DNA of 64,000 nucleotides from Arthrobacter sp. C9C5. GTDB lineage: Bacteria; Actinomycetota; Actinomycetes; Actinomycetales; Micrococcaceae. The stretch lies in assembly GCF_013359735.1 (NCBI RefSeq), contig NZ_JABFMX010000006.1, positions 69,990 through 133,989 of the forward strand, read 5' to 3'. Position 1 is the stretch's first letter, and every line of letters begins with the position of its first letter. Made by a program: the position numbers and the translations under genes. Below are positions 7,354 to 15,279 of this stretch, one piece after another. The notes under the pieces are model-generated. The model was not told the origin of the DNA. It did not search any database and saw only the letters and a program-made list of their open reading frames with translations.

Positions 7354-8078
7354 GCATCACCCTGACCAAGCATGAATCGTCGGCGGAACGGCTCGTTGAG
7401 GAGCTGCCGAGCCCGGTAGCACTGAAGGTTGTCGCGCTGGTCCCGGCCCGCGCCGCAGCCCCCTACGCCCGCCAGGCCGTCACCGCGACCTTCGTCGGCT
7501 CCGTGACCGCAGACCTCGCCCTCATGCTCAGCGACCGCACCTTCCTGGACGAGGCGGCCGGGGGCATGGCCGGCGGCCAGCCCGGCGTCGTCTCCGTCAC
7601 CGACGTCCTCCGCCCGGCGATGGAAAGCGCAAGCTCGGTCTTCGGCGCCGGCGTGCTCTCCGACCTGCGCGAGTCCGACGCTTCCGGGCTGCTTTCGGAC
7701 CCGGATACTGCCGTCTTCGAACTCTCCGATGGCACCAGCCCGGCGGCATGGTTCGCGGTCCGGCTGCGCGAACACGGCGCCAGCCAGGACCGCGCCGGCG
7801 ACCTCTTCGGCGGCGGCGACACGGTGGCCGGCCGGCTGGGCCGCATCAACAACATCGAGATGGCCCTGACCGTGGAGATCGGCCGCACCCGCATGTCCGT
7901 CCGCGACGTGCTCTCGCTCGAACCGGGCAAGATCATCGAACTGGACCGTTCCGCGGGCGCCCCGGCCGACGTCCTGCTCAACGGACGGCTGATCGCCCAC
8001 GGCGAGGTCGTGGTCCTGGACCAGGACTATGCCGTGCGGATCACCCGGATCCTCGACGTGGCCGAGGGGCTTAGCTGA
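7350..8078 (+). CDS. fliN: Flagellar motor switch protein FliN (long form with FliY-like N-terminal region)
   Basis: FliN forms the base of the C-ring and docks export cargo. The last 80 residues are a clear SpoA/FliN domain (NNIEMALTVEIGRTRMSVRD, then VLSLEPGKIIELDRSAG and VLLNGRLIAHGEVVVLDQDY). The product is 242 residues, far longer than simple FliN (about 100-140). The first 150 residues resemble the CheC-like region of FliY, but the ExxN phosphatase signature is not kept: the matching stretch reads AMESASSVFGAG. The ATG overlaps the fliM stop (ATGA), and fliO starts directly after this gene's TGA. Confidence 0.9.
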   Translation: MSITLTKHESSAERLVEELPSPVALKVVALVPARAAAPYARQAVTATFVGSVTADLALMLSDRTFLDEAAGGMAGGQPGVVSVTDVLRPAMESASSVFGAGVLSDLRESDASGLLSDPDTAVFELSDGTSPAAWFAVRLREHGASQDRAGDLFGGGDTVAGRLGRINNIEMALTVEIGRTRMSVRDVLSLEPGKIIELDRSAGAPADVLLNGRLIAHGEVVVLDQDYAVRITRILDVAEGLS

Positions 8079-8693
8079 ATGGACTCGCTGATCCTCGGGC
8101 TGCGGGTAGCCGTAGCCCTGGGCGCGGTGCTTGGACTGATCTGGCTGCTGCAGCGCCGTCTCGGCAAAGGCACGGGACGACGCCGGGCTGACGCCGCCCT
8201 GAGCGTTGTCAGCCGCCAAAGCGTCGGCCAGCGGGCCTCCGTGGTGGTGGTCGACGCCGGTGGCCAGCGCTTCCTGCTCGGCGTCACCGACCACGCCGTC
8301 AATGTCCTGCACGCCGGAGACATCCCGGAAGAGGCCATCGAAGACCTGGCTCCAGAGCCCCGCCGCGGCGGTGCCGCCGGCGCCTTCGCGCAGATCCTCG
8401 CCAGCGCGGGAGTCGGAGCCGGAGCCGCTGCCTCGGCCGCGCCCCTGAACGAGGCCGGGTCCACCGGCCAGGACGGCAGCCTGCCCGGTGCCGAGCCCGG
8501 GGCACCGGACCGGCCGCTGTCCCGCCGCAGCTCCATCCACCGCGAATCCCACGCCCGGACCACCCCGGGGCGCGGGACCCTGCCCGCCGCGGCCCACCCG
8601 CCGATGCGCGGGTCAATCCTGGCCGGGTCGATTCTGGCCGGTTCCACCTGGAAGCAGGCCGCTGCCGCTCTCAGGAGCGGACGCCGCAATTGA
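8079..8693 (+). CDS. fliO: Flagellar biosynthesis protein FliO
   Basis: FliO is a small membrane chaperone that helps FliP assemble in the flagellar export gate. One N-terminal membrane helix (LGLRVAVALGAVLGLIWLLQ) is followed by a FliO-type cytoplasmic domain (SVVSRQSVGQRASVVVVDAG, then GQRFLLGVTDHAVNVLH). About 100 low-complexity Gly/Ala/Pro-rich residues follow and are not conserved. It starts at the base after the fliN stop, and the fliP TTG overlaps its own stop. FliO is the least conserved export protein, so the call relies on position as well as the domain. Confidence 0.87.
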   Translation: MDSLILGLRVAVALGAVLGLIWLLQRRLGKGTGRRRADAALSVVSRQSVGQRASVVVVDAGGQRFLLGVTDHAVNVLHAGDIPEEAIEDLAPEPRRGGAAGAFAQILASAGVGAGAAASAAPLNEAGSTGQDGSLPGAEPGAPDRPLSRRSSIHRESHARTTPGRGTLPAAAHPPMRGSILAGSILAGSTWKQAAAALRSGRRN

Positions 8694-9553
8694 TCCGCCG
8701 TGCCACCGCCCGCTCCGCCCGCGTCCCCTCCACCGCCATCAGCCGACCCGCCAGGTTCCTGGCCCTCGGCGTCGCCGCAGTGCTCTTCGCCGTCCTGCTG
8801 CTCTGGCTCAACGCCTCCGCCGGCCACGCCACTGCCCCCGTGCCGCCGGTTCCGCCAACCCCGCCGGCCAGCCCGGACACCGGCAGCGTCAACATTGAGA
8901 TCAACGGCATGGACGGAAAGCCCTCCACGGCGGTCCTGACCCTGATCGGGATCACCCTGCTGTCCGTCGCGCCCGCGCTGCTGCTGATGATGACCTCGTT
9001 CACCAAGATCTTCGTGGTGCTCGCGATGACCCGCAACGCGCTCTCGCTGCCCTCCATCCCGCCCAACCAGGTGCTGGCGGGCCTGGCCCTCTTCCTGTCG
9101 ATCTTTGTCATGTGGCCGGTCATCAACGAGATGAACACCATCGGCGTGCAGCCCTACCTGAACGGCACCCTTGATTTCAACGGTGCGCTCAGCGCCGGCT
9201 CGGGGCCGCTGCAGCACTTCATGCTGGCGCACACCCGCGAAGAAGACATCGCGCTGATGACCCGCGCCGCCGGCATGGAGAACCCGGCCACCCCGGAAGC
9301 GGTGCCGCTGCAGACGCTCATCCCGGCCTTCATGATTTCCGAACTCCGGGCCGCCTTCATCATCGGCTTTGTCATCTTTATCCCGTTCCTCGTGATCGAC
9401 CTCGTCGTCTCCGCGGCCCTGATGTCGATGGGCATGATGATGCTCCCGCCGGTCATGATCTCGCTGCCGTTCAAGATCCTGCTCTTCGTCCTCGTGGACG
9501 GCTGGGGCCTGATCATCACCTCGCTGATCCAAAGTTATGCAGGCTCGGGATGA
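8690..9553 (+). CDS. fliP: Flagellar type III export gate protein FliP
   Basis: FliP, with FliQ and FliR, forms the core channel of the flagellar type III secretion system. The 287-residue product has an N-terminal signal-like hydrophobic segment (residues 22-45), a short Pro-rich spacer, then the hallmark FliP region: LLLMMTSFTKIFVVLAMTRN, LPPNQV-like IPPNQVLAGLALFLS, and the C-terminal segments ELRAAFIIGFVIFIPFLVID and LMSMGMMMLPPVMISLPFKI. The TTG start at 8690 overlaps the fliO stop (TTGA); fliQ begins in an ATGA overlap at the end. Length and motifs are normal. Confidence 0.96.
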   Translation: MIRRATARSARVPSTAISRPARFLALGVAAVLFAVLLLWLNASAGHATAPVPPVPPTPPASPDTGSVNIEINGMDGKPSTAVLTLIGITLLSVAPALLLMMTSFTKIFVVLAMTRNALSLPSIPPNQVLAGLALFLSIFVMWPVINEMNTIGVQPYLNGTLDFNGALSAGSGPLQHFMLAHTREEDIALMTRAAGMENPATPEAVPLQTLIPAFMISELRAAFIIGFVIFIPFLVIDLVVSAALMSMGMMMLPPVMISLPFKILLFVLVDGWGLIITSLIQSYAGSG

Positions 9554-9825
9554 ACGCCAACGCCGTCCTGGACATCTGCCTCCAGGCGATGATCGTGGCC
9601 GCCAAGCTCTCGGCGCCGGTGCTGGTGACCGCGCTGGTGGTGGGCCTGGCGATTTCCCTGCTGCAGTCCATCACCCAACTCCAGGAAGCCACCCTCTCCT
9701 TCGTGCCCAAACTGGCCGCCGTGGCGGTGGCGCTGCTGATCTGCGGGCACTGGATGATCTCGGAGATGGTCGCGTTCACCAACGACCTCTTCGCCAAGAT
9801 CCCCTCCCTGCTCGGAGGCTTGTGA
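9550..9825 (+). CDS. fliQ: Flagellar type III export gate protein FliQ
   Basis: FliQ is a two-helix subunit of the export gate. The 91-residue protein has the expected hydrophobic hairpin, with helix one around APVLVTALVVGLAISLLQSI and helix two around LAAVAVALLICGHWMI, joined by the conserved TQLQEATLSFVPK loop. Length matches the family. The start overlaps the fliP stop and fliR begins one base after the stop, so fliP, fliQ and fliR are translationally linked. Confidence 0.95.
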   Translation: MNANAVLDICLQAMIVAAKLSAPVLVTALVVGLAISLLQSITQLQEATLSFVPKLAAVAVALLICGHWMISEMVAFTNDLFAKIPSLLGGL

Positions 9826-9826
9826 G

Positions 9827-10585
9827 GTGGGCATCCCGATCGACCAGACGTGGCTGGAAGTCCTCCTGCTGGCCACCGTCCGGATGACGGCATTCCTGAT
9901 CGTGGCACCGCCTTTCGCGCACCAGGCCTTCCCCGGACGGATCAAAGCCATGCTGGGCGTCGGCCTGGGCCTGGCCGTCTCGCAGCGGCTCTCCGCCGGC
10001 TACGTCGCCCGCGACACGGCCGGGTTCCTCACCGGAGTGGTCCTGGAACTCGTCACCGGCCTGGTCCTGGGCTTCCTGGTCATGCTGGTCTTCGCGGCGG
10101 TCCAGTCCGCCGGCAGCCTGATCGACCTCTTCAGCGGCTTCCAGATGGCCCAGGCCTTCGACCCGCAGATGATGGTCAACGGCGCCCAGTTCACCCGGCT
10201 GCTGCAGATGGCGGCGCTTGCCCTGCTGTTCTCCTCGGACGGCTACCAGCTCGTCATCGGGGGCCTGACCGGAAGCTTCGCCGCCCTGCCGCTGGCCGGC
10301 GGCCTTGACCTGGCCCAGCCGGTCCAGGCCATGGTCGCCGCGGTCACCGGCATGTTCCTCGCCGCCGTCCAGATCGCCGGGCCGCTGCTGGTGGTGCTGT
10401 TCCTCGCCGACGTCGGGCTCGGCCTGCTGACCCGGGTGGCGCCGGCACTGAATGCCTTCTCGCTAGGCTTCCCGCTCAAGATCATGCTGACGCTCTCGTT
10501 GGCAGGATTCCTCTTCCTGGCCCTGCCCAGGATCGTCTCCACCCTCGCCGGGCAGGCCGCCAAGACTGTGCTGGGGGTGGGCTGA
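9827..10585 (+). CDS. fliR: Flagellar type III export gate protein FliR
   Basis: FliR is the third core subunit of the flagellar export gate and contacts FlhB. The 252-residue product is strongly hydrophobic with about six membrane segments and typical FliR sequences: VRMTAFLIVAPPF, a GLVLGFLVMLVFAAVQSAGS segment, and near the C-terminus RVAPALNAFSLGFPLKIMLT. The GTG at 9827 follows the fliQ stop by one base with GAGG as ribosome-binding site, and the final base of its stop overlaps the flhB ATG. Confidence 0.95.
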   Translation: MGIPIDQTWLEVLLLATVRMTAFLIVAPPFAHQAFPGRIKAMLGVGLGLAVSQRLSAGYVARDTAGFLTGVVLELVTGLVLGFLVMLVFAAVQSAGSLIDLFSGFQMAQAFDPQMMVNGAQFTRLLQMAALALLFSSDGYQLVIGGLTGSFAALPLAGGLDLAQPVQAMVAAVTGMFLAAVQIAGPLLVVLFLADVGLGLLTRVAPALNAFSLGFPLKIMLTLSLAGFLFLALPRIVSTLAGQAAKTVLGVG

Positions 10586-11667
10586 TGGCGGATTCACAGG
10601 AAAAAACCGAACAAGCCACCGACAAACGCATGCGAGAGGTCCGCTCCAAGGGCCAGCTCTCGCGCTCGCAGGACCTCACCGCGTGGCTGGCCGTGGGCGC
10701 CGCCGCCGTGATGATCCCGGCCACCGTGGAGCGCGGGGCCAACGCGGCCACCGACCAGCTCTTCAGCGTCCGGGGCGTAATGGCGCAGCCGGACCCGGCA
10801 AGGGCCGTGAAGGCGCTTGAAGACGGCCTCGGCTCGCTCGCCGGAGTCCTCGGGCCGATGCTGATCGTGGTGCTCGTTGTGGTCCTCGTCGGCTCGGCGC
10901 TGCAGGGCGGCATCCACCTGAAGAAGTTCCGCCTGGACTTCGAGAACTTCAAACTGCTCAGCGGGCTGAAGCGCATTTTCGGCACCCAGGCGCTCTGGGG
11001 CGGCGTCAAGGCGCTGCTGAAGGCCACCGTCGTCGGCCTCGTGCTCTATTCGGTCGTTCAGGGGCTCATACCGGTGCTGCTCACCGCCGGCGGCCTTCCG
11101 GTGTCCGGCGTCGTCGCGGCCGCCGGGGGCGGCATCTCCTCCCTGGTCCAGTTCGCCGTCTTCGCCGGCATCGCCCTGGCGGCCGTGGACTTCTTCGTGG
11201 TGATGCGCCGGAACCGGAAGAAGACCCGGATGTCCAAGAAGGAAGTCCAGGACGAGAACAAGAGCAGCGAAGGCGATCCGCTGATCCGCTCCCAGCGCCG
11301 GGCCCGGCAGTTGTCCATGAGCCGGAACCGCATGATCGCGGCGATCGGGGACGCCGACGTCGTCCTCGTCAACCCCACGCACGTCGCCGTCGCGCTGAAG
11401 TACGAGCCCGGAAAGTCGGCCCCGCGGGTGGTGGCCAAGGGCGCCGGCCACGTCGCATCGCGGATCAGGCAGGAGGCCGAGGCGAAGAACGTGCCCATGG
11501 TCCAGGACATCCCGCTCGCCCGGGCGCTGCACGGCGCCTGCGAGCTGGGGCAGGAGATCCCGGTGGATTTCTACCACGCCGTGGCCGGGGTGCTGGCCTT
11601 CGTCATGTCGCTCAAGGCCCGCGGAGCCGGAGCCGGGCTGCACCGAATGGCCGGAGCCGCGCTATGA
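10585..11667 (+). CDS. flhB: Flagellar export switch protein FlhB
   Basis: FlhB sets substrate specificity of the export apparatus and cleaves itself at Asn-Pro. The 360-residue protein begins with the family motif (DSQEKTEQATDKRMREVRSK), has four membrane helices up to about residue 205, and a cytoplasmic domain with the autocleavage site NPTH at residues 263-266 (VVLVNPTHVAVALKYEPG). The presence of NPTH suggests a functional switch that would respond to FliK. The stop overlaps the start of a 22-codon ORF that leads into flhA. Confidence 0.97.
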   Translation: MADSQEKTEQATDKRMREVRSKGQLSRSQDLTAWLAVGAAAVMIPATVERGANAATDQLFSVRGVMAQPDPARAVKALEDGLGSLAGVLGPMLIVVLVVVLVGSALQGGIHLKKFRLDFENFKLLSGLKRIFGTQALWGGVKALLKATVVGLVLYSVVQGLIPVLLTAGGLPVSGVVAAAGGGISSLVQFAVFAGIALAAVDFFVVMRRNRKKTRMSKKEVQDENKSSEGDPLIRSQRRARQLSMSRNRMIAAIGDADVVLVNPTHVAVALKYEPGKSAPRVVAKGAGHVASRIRQEAEAKNVPMVQDIPLARALHGACELGQEIPVDFYHAVAGVLAFVMSLKARGAGAGLHRMAGAAL

Positions 11668-11732
11668 ACATTTTCGGGAACACTTTCGGGAACACTTTTG
11701 GAACCAGCGTCTGTGAAAGGACCGCATCATGA
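11664..11732 (+). CDS. 22-residue ORF coupling flhB to flhA
   Basis: The ATG at 11664 overlaps the flhB stop (ATGA), and the TGA at 11730-11732 overlaps the flhA ATG at 11729 (ATGA). The frame in between encodes 22 residues with a repeated IFGNTFGNTFG element, reflecting three 12-bp near-identical DNA units (AACATTTTCGGG, AACACTTTCGGG, AACACTTTTGGA). The flhA ribosome-binding site (GAAAGGA) lies inside it. No known family is recognised. It may be a translational-coupling leader or a spacer that grew by repeat duplication; expression is unproven. Confidence 0.5.
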   Translation: MNIFGNTFGNTFGTSVCERTAS

Positions 11733-13777
11733 ACAACAGGCTCGCCCGGCTGGCGGTGCCGATCGGCATCGTGGGCATCGTGCTGCTGCTGGTGGTTCCC
11801 GTGCCCGCGCCGCTGCTGGACTTCCTGATCGTGTGCAACATCCTGCTGGCGCTGCTGGTGCTGCTGACCAGCATGTTCGTGAAGAAGCCGCTCGACTTCT
11901 CCGTGTTCCCCTCGCTGCTGCTGGTGGCCACGCTGTTCCGGCTGGGCCTCAACGTTGCCTCCACCCGTCTGGTCCTGGGCAACGGCTACGCCGGCCAGGT
12001 CATTGAGGCCTTCGGCAAGGTGACCGTGGGCGGCTCCATGATCATCGGCGCCGTCGTGTTCCTGATCCTGGTGGTCATCCAGTTCGTGGTGGTCACGAAG
12101 GGCGCTGAGCGCGTCGCCGAAGTGGGGGCGCGGTTCACCCTGGACGCCATGCCGGGCAAGCAGATGGCGATCGACGCCGACCTCAACGCCGGCCTGATTA
12201 CCGACACCCAGGCCCGGGAGCGGCGCGCCGAGGTCTCGGCCGAGGCCGACTTCTACGGCGCCATGGACGGCGCCTCGAAGTTCGTCAAGGGTGACGCCAT
12301 CGCCGGCATCATCATCATCATCATCAACTTCATTGGCGGCATCGCCATCGGCATGCTGCAGCGCGGCATGGAAATCGGCGACGCCCTCAACACCTACGGC
12401 CTGCTGACCATGGGTGACGGACTTGTCACCCAGATCCCGGCGCTGCTGATGGCAGTCTCCACCGGCATGATCGTGACCAGGTCCAACGCGGAGGCGGATA
12501 TGGGGCGGACGGCCTCCACGCAGCTGCTGCAGTCACCCAACGCCCTGATGATCGCGGGCGTGGCCGCCCTCGCCATGGCCCTCATCCCCGGCATGCCGCC
12601 CATCCCGTTCATCCTGGTCGGCGCCGGGCTGATCCTGGCTTCGCGCCGCACCGCCGCCGGCCAGCAGCAGGCGGAACAGGCCCGCGACGCCGAGGCCGCC
12701 GCCCTGAACTCCCCGGAGCTGGACCCGAACGAGAAGCTGCTGGAGGACATGCGCGTCCACCCCGTGGAGATCCTGCTGGCCCCCGACCTTGTCGACATGG
12801 TCTCCGGCGCGTCCGACGACCTGCTGGCCCGGGTCCGGTCATTGCGGCACAAGATCGCGATGGAACTGGGCCTGGTCATCCCGCCGGTCCGCACCCGGGA
12901 CAACGTGGATCTCCCGCCGGCCACCTACGCCATCCGGATCGCCGGGGTGGAAGCCGGCCGCGGCACCGCCCCGGGCGGGCAGATGCTGGCCCTCGGCGAC
13001 TCGCTGGACTCGCTCCCGGGCGTCGCCATGATTGAGCCGGTCTTCGGGCTCGCCGGGAAATGGATTCCGGCCGAGATGCGGCACAACGCCGAGATGACCG
13101 GGGCCACCGTGATCGACCGCGTCTCGGTGCTGGTCACGCACCTGTCTTCGATCGTCACGGGCAACGCCGCCCGGCTGCTGTCCCGGGAGGACGTCCGGGT
13201 GCTGACCGAGGGCGTCCGCAAGCAGAGCCCCTCCGCCGTCGACGAACTGACCCCCGCGCTGCTCTCGCTCGCCGAGCTGCAACGCGTGCTCCAGGGCCTG
13301 CTCGACGAACAGGTCCCCATCAACGACCTGGCCCGCATCTACGAGGCGCTCACCCTCCGGGCCAAGGTGTCCACCGACCCGGAGTCGCTGGTGGAGGCGG
13401 CTCGCCAGGCACTCGGTCCGGCGCTGACCGCCAAGTTCATGGAGGGCCCGGTGCTCAACGTGATCATGATCGACCCGCTCCTGGAGCAATCCATGCTGGA
13501 GGATATGCGCCCGGCCGAGGGCGGCAGCCAGATCGTGATGGGACAGGACCGGCTCGACGCCGTGCTTCGCTCGGTGCGCAACGCGGTGGACTCCGCGGCC
13601 GCCGCCAACCGGCAGGCCGTCCTGGTCTGCGCCCCGGCGCTGCGCCCGGCCATCCACCGGCTCATCGGAGCCCAGCCCGGGTCCGTCCCGGTGCTTTCGT
13701 ACCGCGAAGTCACTTCCGCCAACGTCCGGATCGAAACTGTAGGAGTCGTGCGCCATGCCGAACCGCTATCGGCTTAA
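11729..13777 (+). CDS. flhA: Flagellar export protein FlhA
   Basis: FlhA is the largest membrane component of the export gate and binds chaperone-substrate complexes through its cytoplasmic ring. The 682-residue protein has about eight N-terminal membrane helices, including VFPSLLLVATLFRLGLNVAS and the FHIPEP-family region near MPGKQMAIDADLNAGLI, a poly-isoleucine stretch in KGDAIAGIIIIIINFIGG that is normal for FlhA, and a C-terminal cytoplasmic domain of about 350 residues. Length is typical. The next gene starts 23 bases before its stop, in another frame. Confidence 0.97.
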   Translation: MNNRLARLAVPIGIVGIVLLLVVPVPAPLLDFLIVCNILLALLVLLTSMFVKKPLDFSVFPSLLLVATLFRLGLNVASTRLVLGNGYAGQVIEAFGKVTVGGSMIIGAVVFLILVVIQFVVVTKGAERVAEVGARFTLDAMPGKQMAIDADLNAGLITDTQARERRAEVSAEADFYGAMDGASKFVKGDAIAGIIIIIINFIGGIAIGMLQRGMEIGDALNTYGLLTMGDGLVTQIPALLMAVSTGMIVTRSNAEADMGRTASTQLLQSPNALMIAGVAALAMALIPGMPPIPFILVGAGLILASRRTAAGQQQAEQARDAEAAALNSPELDPNEKLLEDMRVHPVEILLAPDLVDMVSGASDDLLARVRSLRHKIAMELGLVIPPVRTRDNVDLPPATYAIRIAGVEAGRGTAPGGQMLALGDSLDSLPGVAMIEPVFGLAGKWIPAEMRHNAEMTGATVIDRVSVLVTHLSSIVTGNAARLLSREDVRVLTEGVRKQSPSAVDELTPALLSLAELQRVLQGLLDEQVPINDLARIYEALTLRAKVSTDPESLVEAARQALGPALTAKFMEGPVLNVIMIDPLLEQSMLEDMRPAEGGSQIVMGQDRLDAVLRSVRNAVDSAAAANRQAVLVCAPALRPAIHRLIGAQPGSVPVLSYREVTSANVRIETVGVVRHAEPLSA

Positions 13778-14909
13778 GGGAGCCTCGCTGGAGGAAATCC
13801 GCAGCAAGGCCGAGGCCCAGTACGGCCCGTCGGCCCGCATCGTTTCCGCCGAGCGCGTGATCAGTCCCGGCATCGCCGGGCTGTTCGCAGCGAACCGCTA
13901 CGAGGCCGTCGTCGAGGTCCAGCCCAAGCACGACGTCGTCACCGGCGAGGTCGTGCCGGATGCGGACATCCTGTCCGAGGGCGAGATCGTGGAGCGGGCC
14001 GCCGCCACACCGGTAGACGCCCCGCGGAACACCGTCCGGGAAGCGCCGCGGCGCCCGGAGGCGCCGGGCAGCACGCGGGTTGCCGCGGCCCCCGGCCACG
14101 AGCTGCAGGGCGACGCGATCGCCGCCCTGCTGGCCGAAGCCGACGCCGCCGAACTGACCCTGCACCGGACCGGCGCCCCCGGCGTCTCGACCGGGTCGCC
14201 GGACTTCGCCGAACTGCTGGACCAGCTCGGCTCCGGGCTCCGGCCGACGTCGGCCGGAGCGGGACAGCCTGACCCGGCCCGGGCGGAACGCCCGGGCAAC
14301 GGCGTGGGGGAGCGCAGCGCCCCGGCCCACAACCAGGCGGCACCTTCGCCGTCCGTGCGGTCTACCGCGCTGGCGCCGGTGCCGGTGCGGTCCGCGGTGC
14401 CGGTCCCGCTGAGCGGCACCGGGGACCTCGTGGTGCTGGTCGGTCTCGGCGACGACGCGATGGACACCGCCCTGGCCATGTCCATCGCCGCCGGCGGCGC
14501 GGACGTGCGCACCGCCGGAGAGTTGAGCGCCTACGGCCACCTGCACCTGGACGGACGCCAGAGCGCGACGGCGGCCCGCGCCCACGCCGTGGAGACGGAG
14601 CAGACGGTGCTGGCGGCCTTCGGACTCGGCAAGGCCCGCAACACCCTGGCCCGGCTGCAGGCGATCTCGGCGCTTTCCCCGGACCAGCTCTGGGTTGTGG
14701 TCGACGCCGGGCGCAAGCACGAGGACACCGCCCGCTGGGTGGGCCTGCTGCGGGCCCGGCTCGAGGTGGCCGCGGTGGCCGTGGTGGGCGCAGCGGACAC
14801 CGGGACGCCAGAAAGCGTGGAGGCCCTCGGCCTGCCGGTGGGCTGGATCGATGGCCGGCCGGCGCCCCGGCCGGCGCCGTGGGCCGCAGCGTCCGGCCGC
14901 GAAGGGTAG
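13755..14909 (+). CDS. FlhF-like protein with degenerate SRP-GTPase domain
   Basis: Placed directly after flhA, where flhF normally lies. The N-terminus (YRLKGASLEEIRSKAEAQYG then PSARIVSAERV) matches the start of FlhF, which binds and positions early flagellar components. Residues 80-220 are a low-complexity linker. The C-terminal 150 residues follow the FlhF GTPase layout, but the P-loop position (residues about 230-238) reads GLGDDAMDT with no GK[ST], and the TKxD position reads GAADTG before a preserved LPVGWIDGRP ending. GTP binding by the standard motif therefore looks lost. Family assignment is inferred from position, N-terminus and layout; it may act as a non-catalytic placement or scaffold protein. 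Confidence 0.65.
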   Translation: MPNRYRLKGASLEEIRSKAEAQYGPSARIVSAERVISPGIAGLFAANRYEAVVEVQPKHDVVTGEVVPDADILSEGEIVERAAATPVDAPRNTVREAPRRPEAPGSTRVAAAPGHELQGDAIAALLAEADAAELTLHRTGAPGVSTGSPDFAELLDQLGSGLRPTSAGAGQPDPARAERPGNGVGERSAPAHNQAAPSPSVRSTALAPVPVRSAVPVPLSGTGDLVVLVGLGDDAMDTALAMSIAAGGADVRTAGELSAYGHLHLDGRQSATAARAHAVETEQTVLAAFGLGKARNTLARLQAISALSPDQLWVVVDAGRKHEDTARWVGLLRARLEVAAVAVVGAADTGTPESVEALGLPVGWIDGRPAPRPAPWAAASGREG

Positions 14910-14918
14910 ATTGAGAGA

Positions 14919-15209
14919 ATGCTGGTACTAACACGCAAGCCGGGCGAACAGATCATGATCGGCGACGGCATCGTCATCACTGTTCTGGAAGGGCGCGGGG
15001 ACGGCGTCCGGATCGGCATCGAGGCGCCCCGCGGCGTTCCGATCCAGCGGCGGGAAGTAATCGAGGCGATCGCTGCGGCGAACCTGGCGGCAGCTGAAGC
15101 AGGCGCCGAGTCCGGTCCCGGCACCGAGGACGCGCTGCGCGGCCTGCTGCCTCCGGCGGCCGCCCCGTCGGCTGAAGCCGGCCGCCCCACTCGACCCGCC
15201 GTCGACTGA
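14919..15209 (+). CDS. csrA: Translational regulator CsrA with C-terminal extension
   Basis: CsrA binds GGA-containing hairpins in mRNA; in Gram-positive flagellar systems it represses flagellin translation and is antagonised by FliW. Residues 1-60 are a clear CsrA: MLVLTRKPGEQIMIGDGIVI at the start and GVRIGIEAPRGVPIQRREV, with Arg equivalents of R6 and R44 present. The usual length is 55-75; here about 36 further Ala/Pro-rich residues follow (AEAGAESGPGTEDALRGLL). The ATG is nine bases after the FlhF-like stop. fliW is not in this window. The tail may be disordered; the ATG-to-core part is secure. Confidence 0.92.
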   Translation: MLVLTRKPGEQIMIGDGIVITVLEGRGDGVRIGIEAPRGVPIQRREVIEAIAAANLAAAEAGAESGPGTEDALRGLLPPAAAPSAEAGRPTRPAVD

Positions 15210-15222
15210 AGCAGGCCACCAC

Positions 15223-15245
15223 ACGACGTCGGAGGACGACGTCGT
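15223..15245. terminator. Hairpin between convergent csrA and flgN
   Basis: An 8-bp perfect inverted repeat (ACGACGTC at 15223-15230 and GACGTCGT at 15238-15245) with a 7-base loop lies between the converging genes. There is no T-run on either strand, so the terminator call is tentative. Confidence 0.4.
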
Positions 15246-15279
15246 CGGAAGCGCCGGCCGCCTAATCCGGCGTGTCGAA

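Noticed and set aside
12298..12330. ATC trinucleotide repeat in flhA
   Set aside because: It encodes the poly-isoleucine of the conserved GDAIAGI segment and is normal in FlhA proteins.
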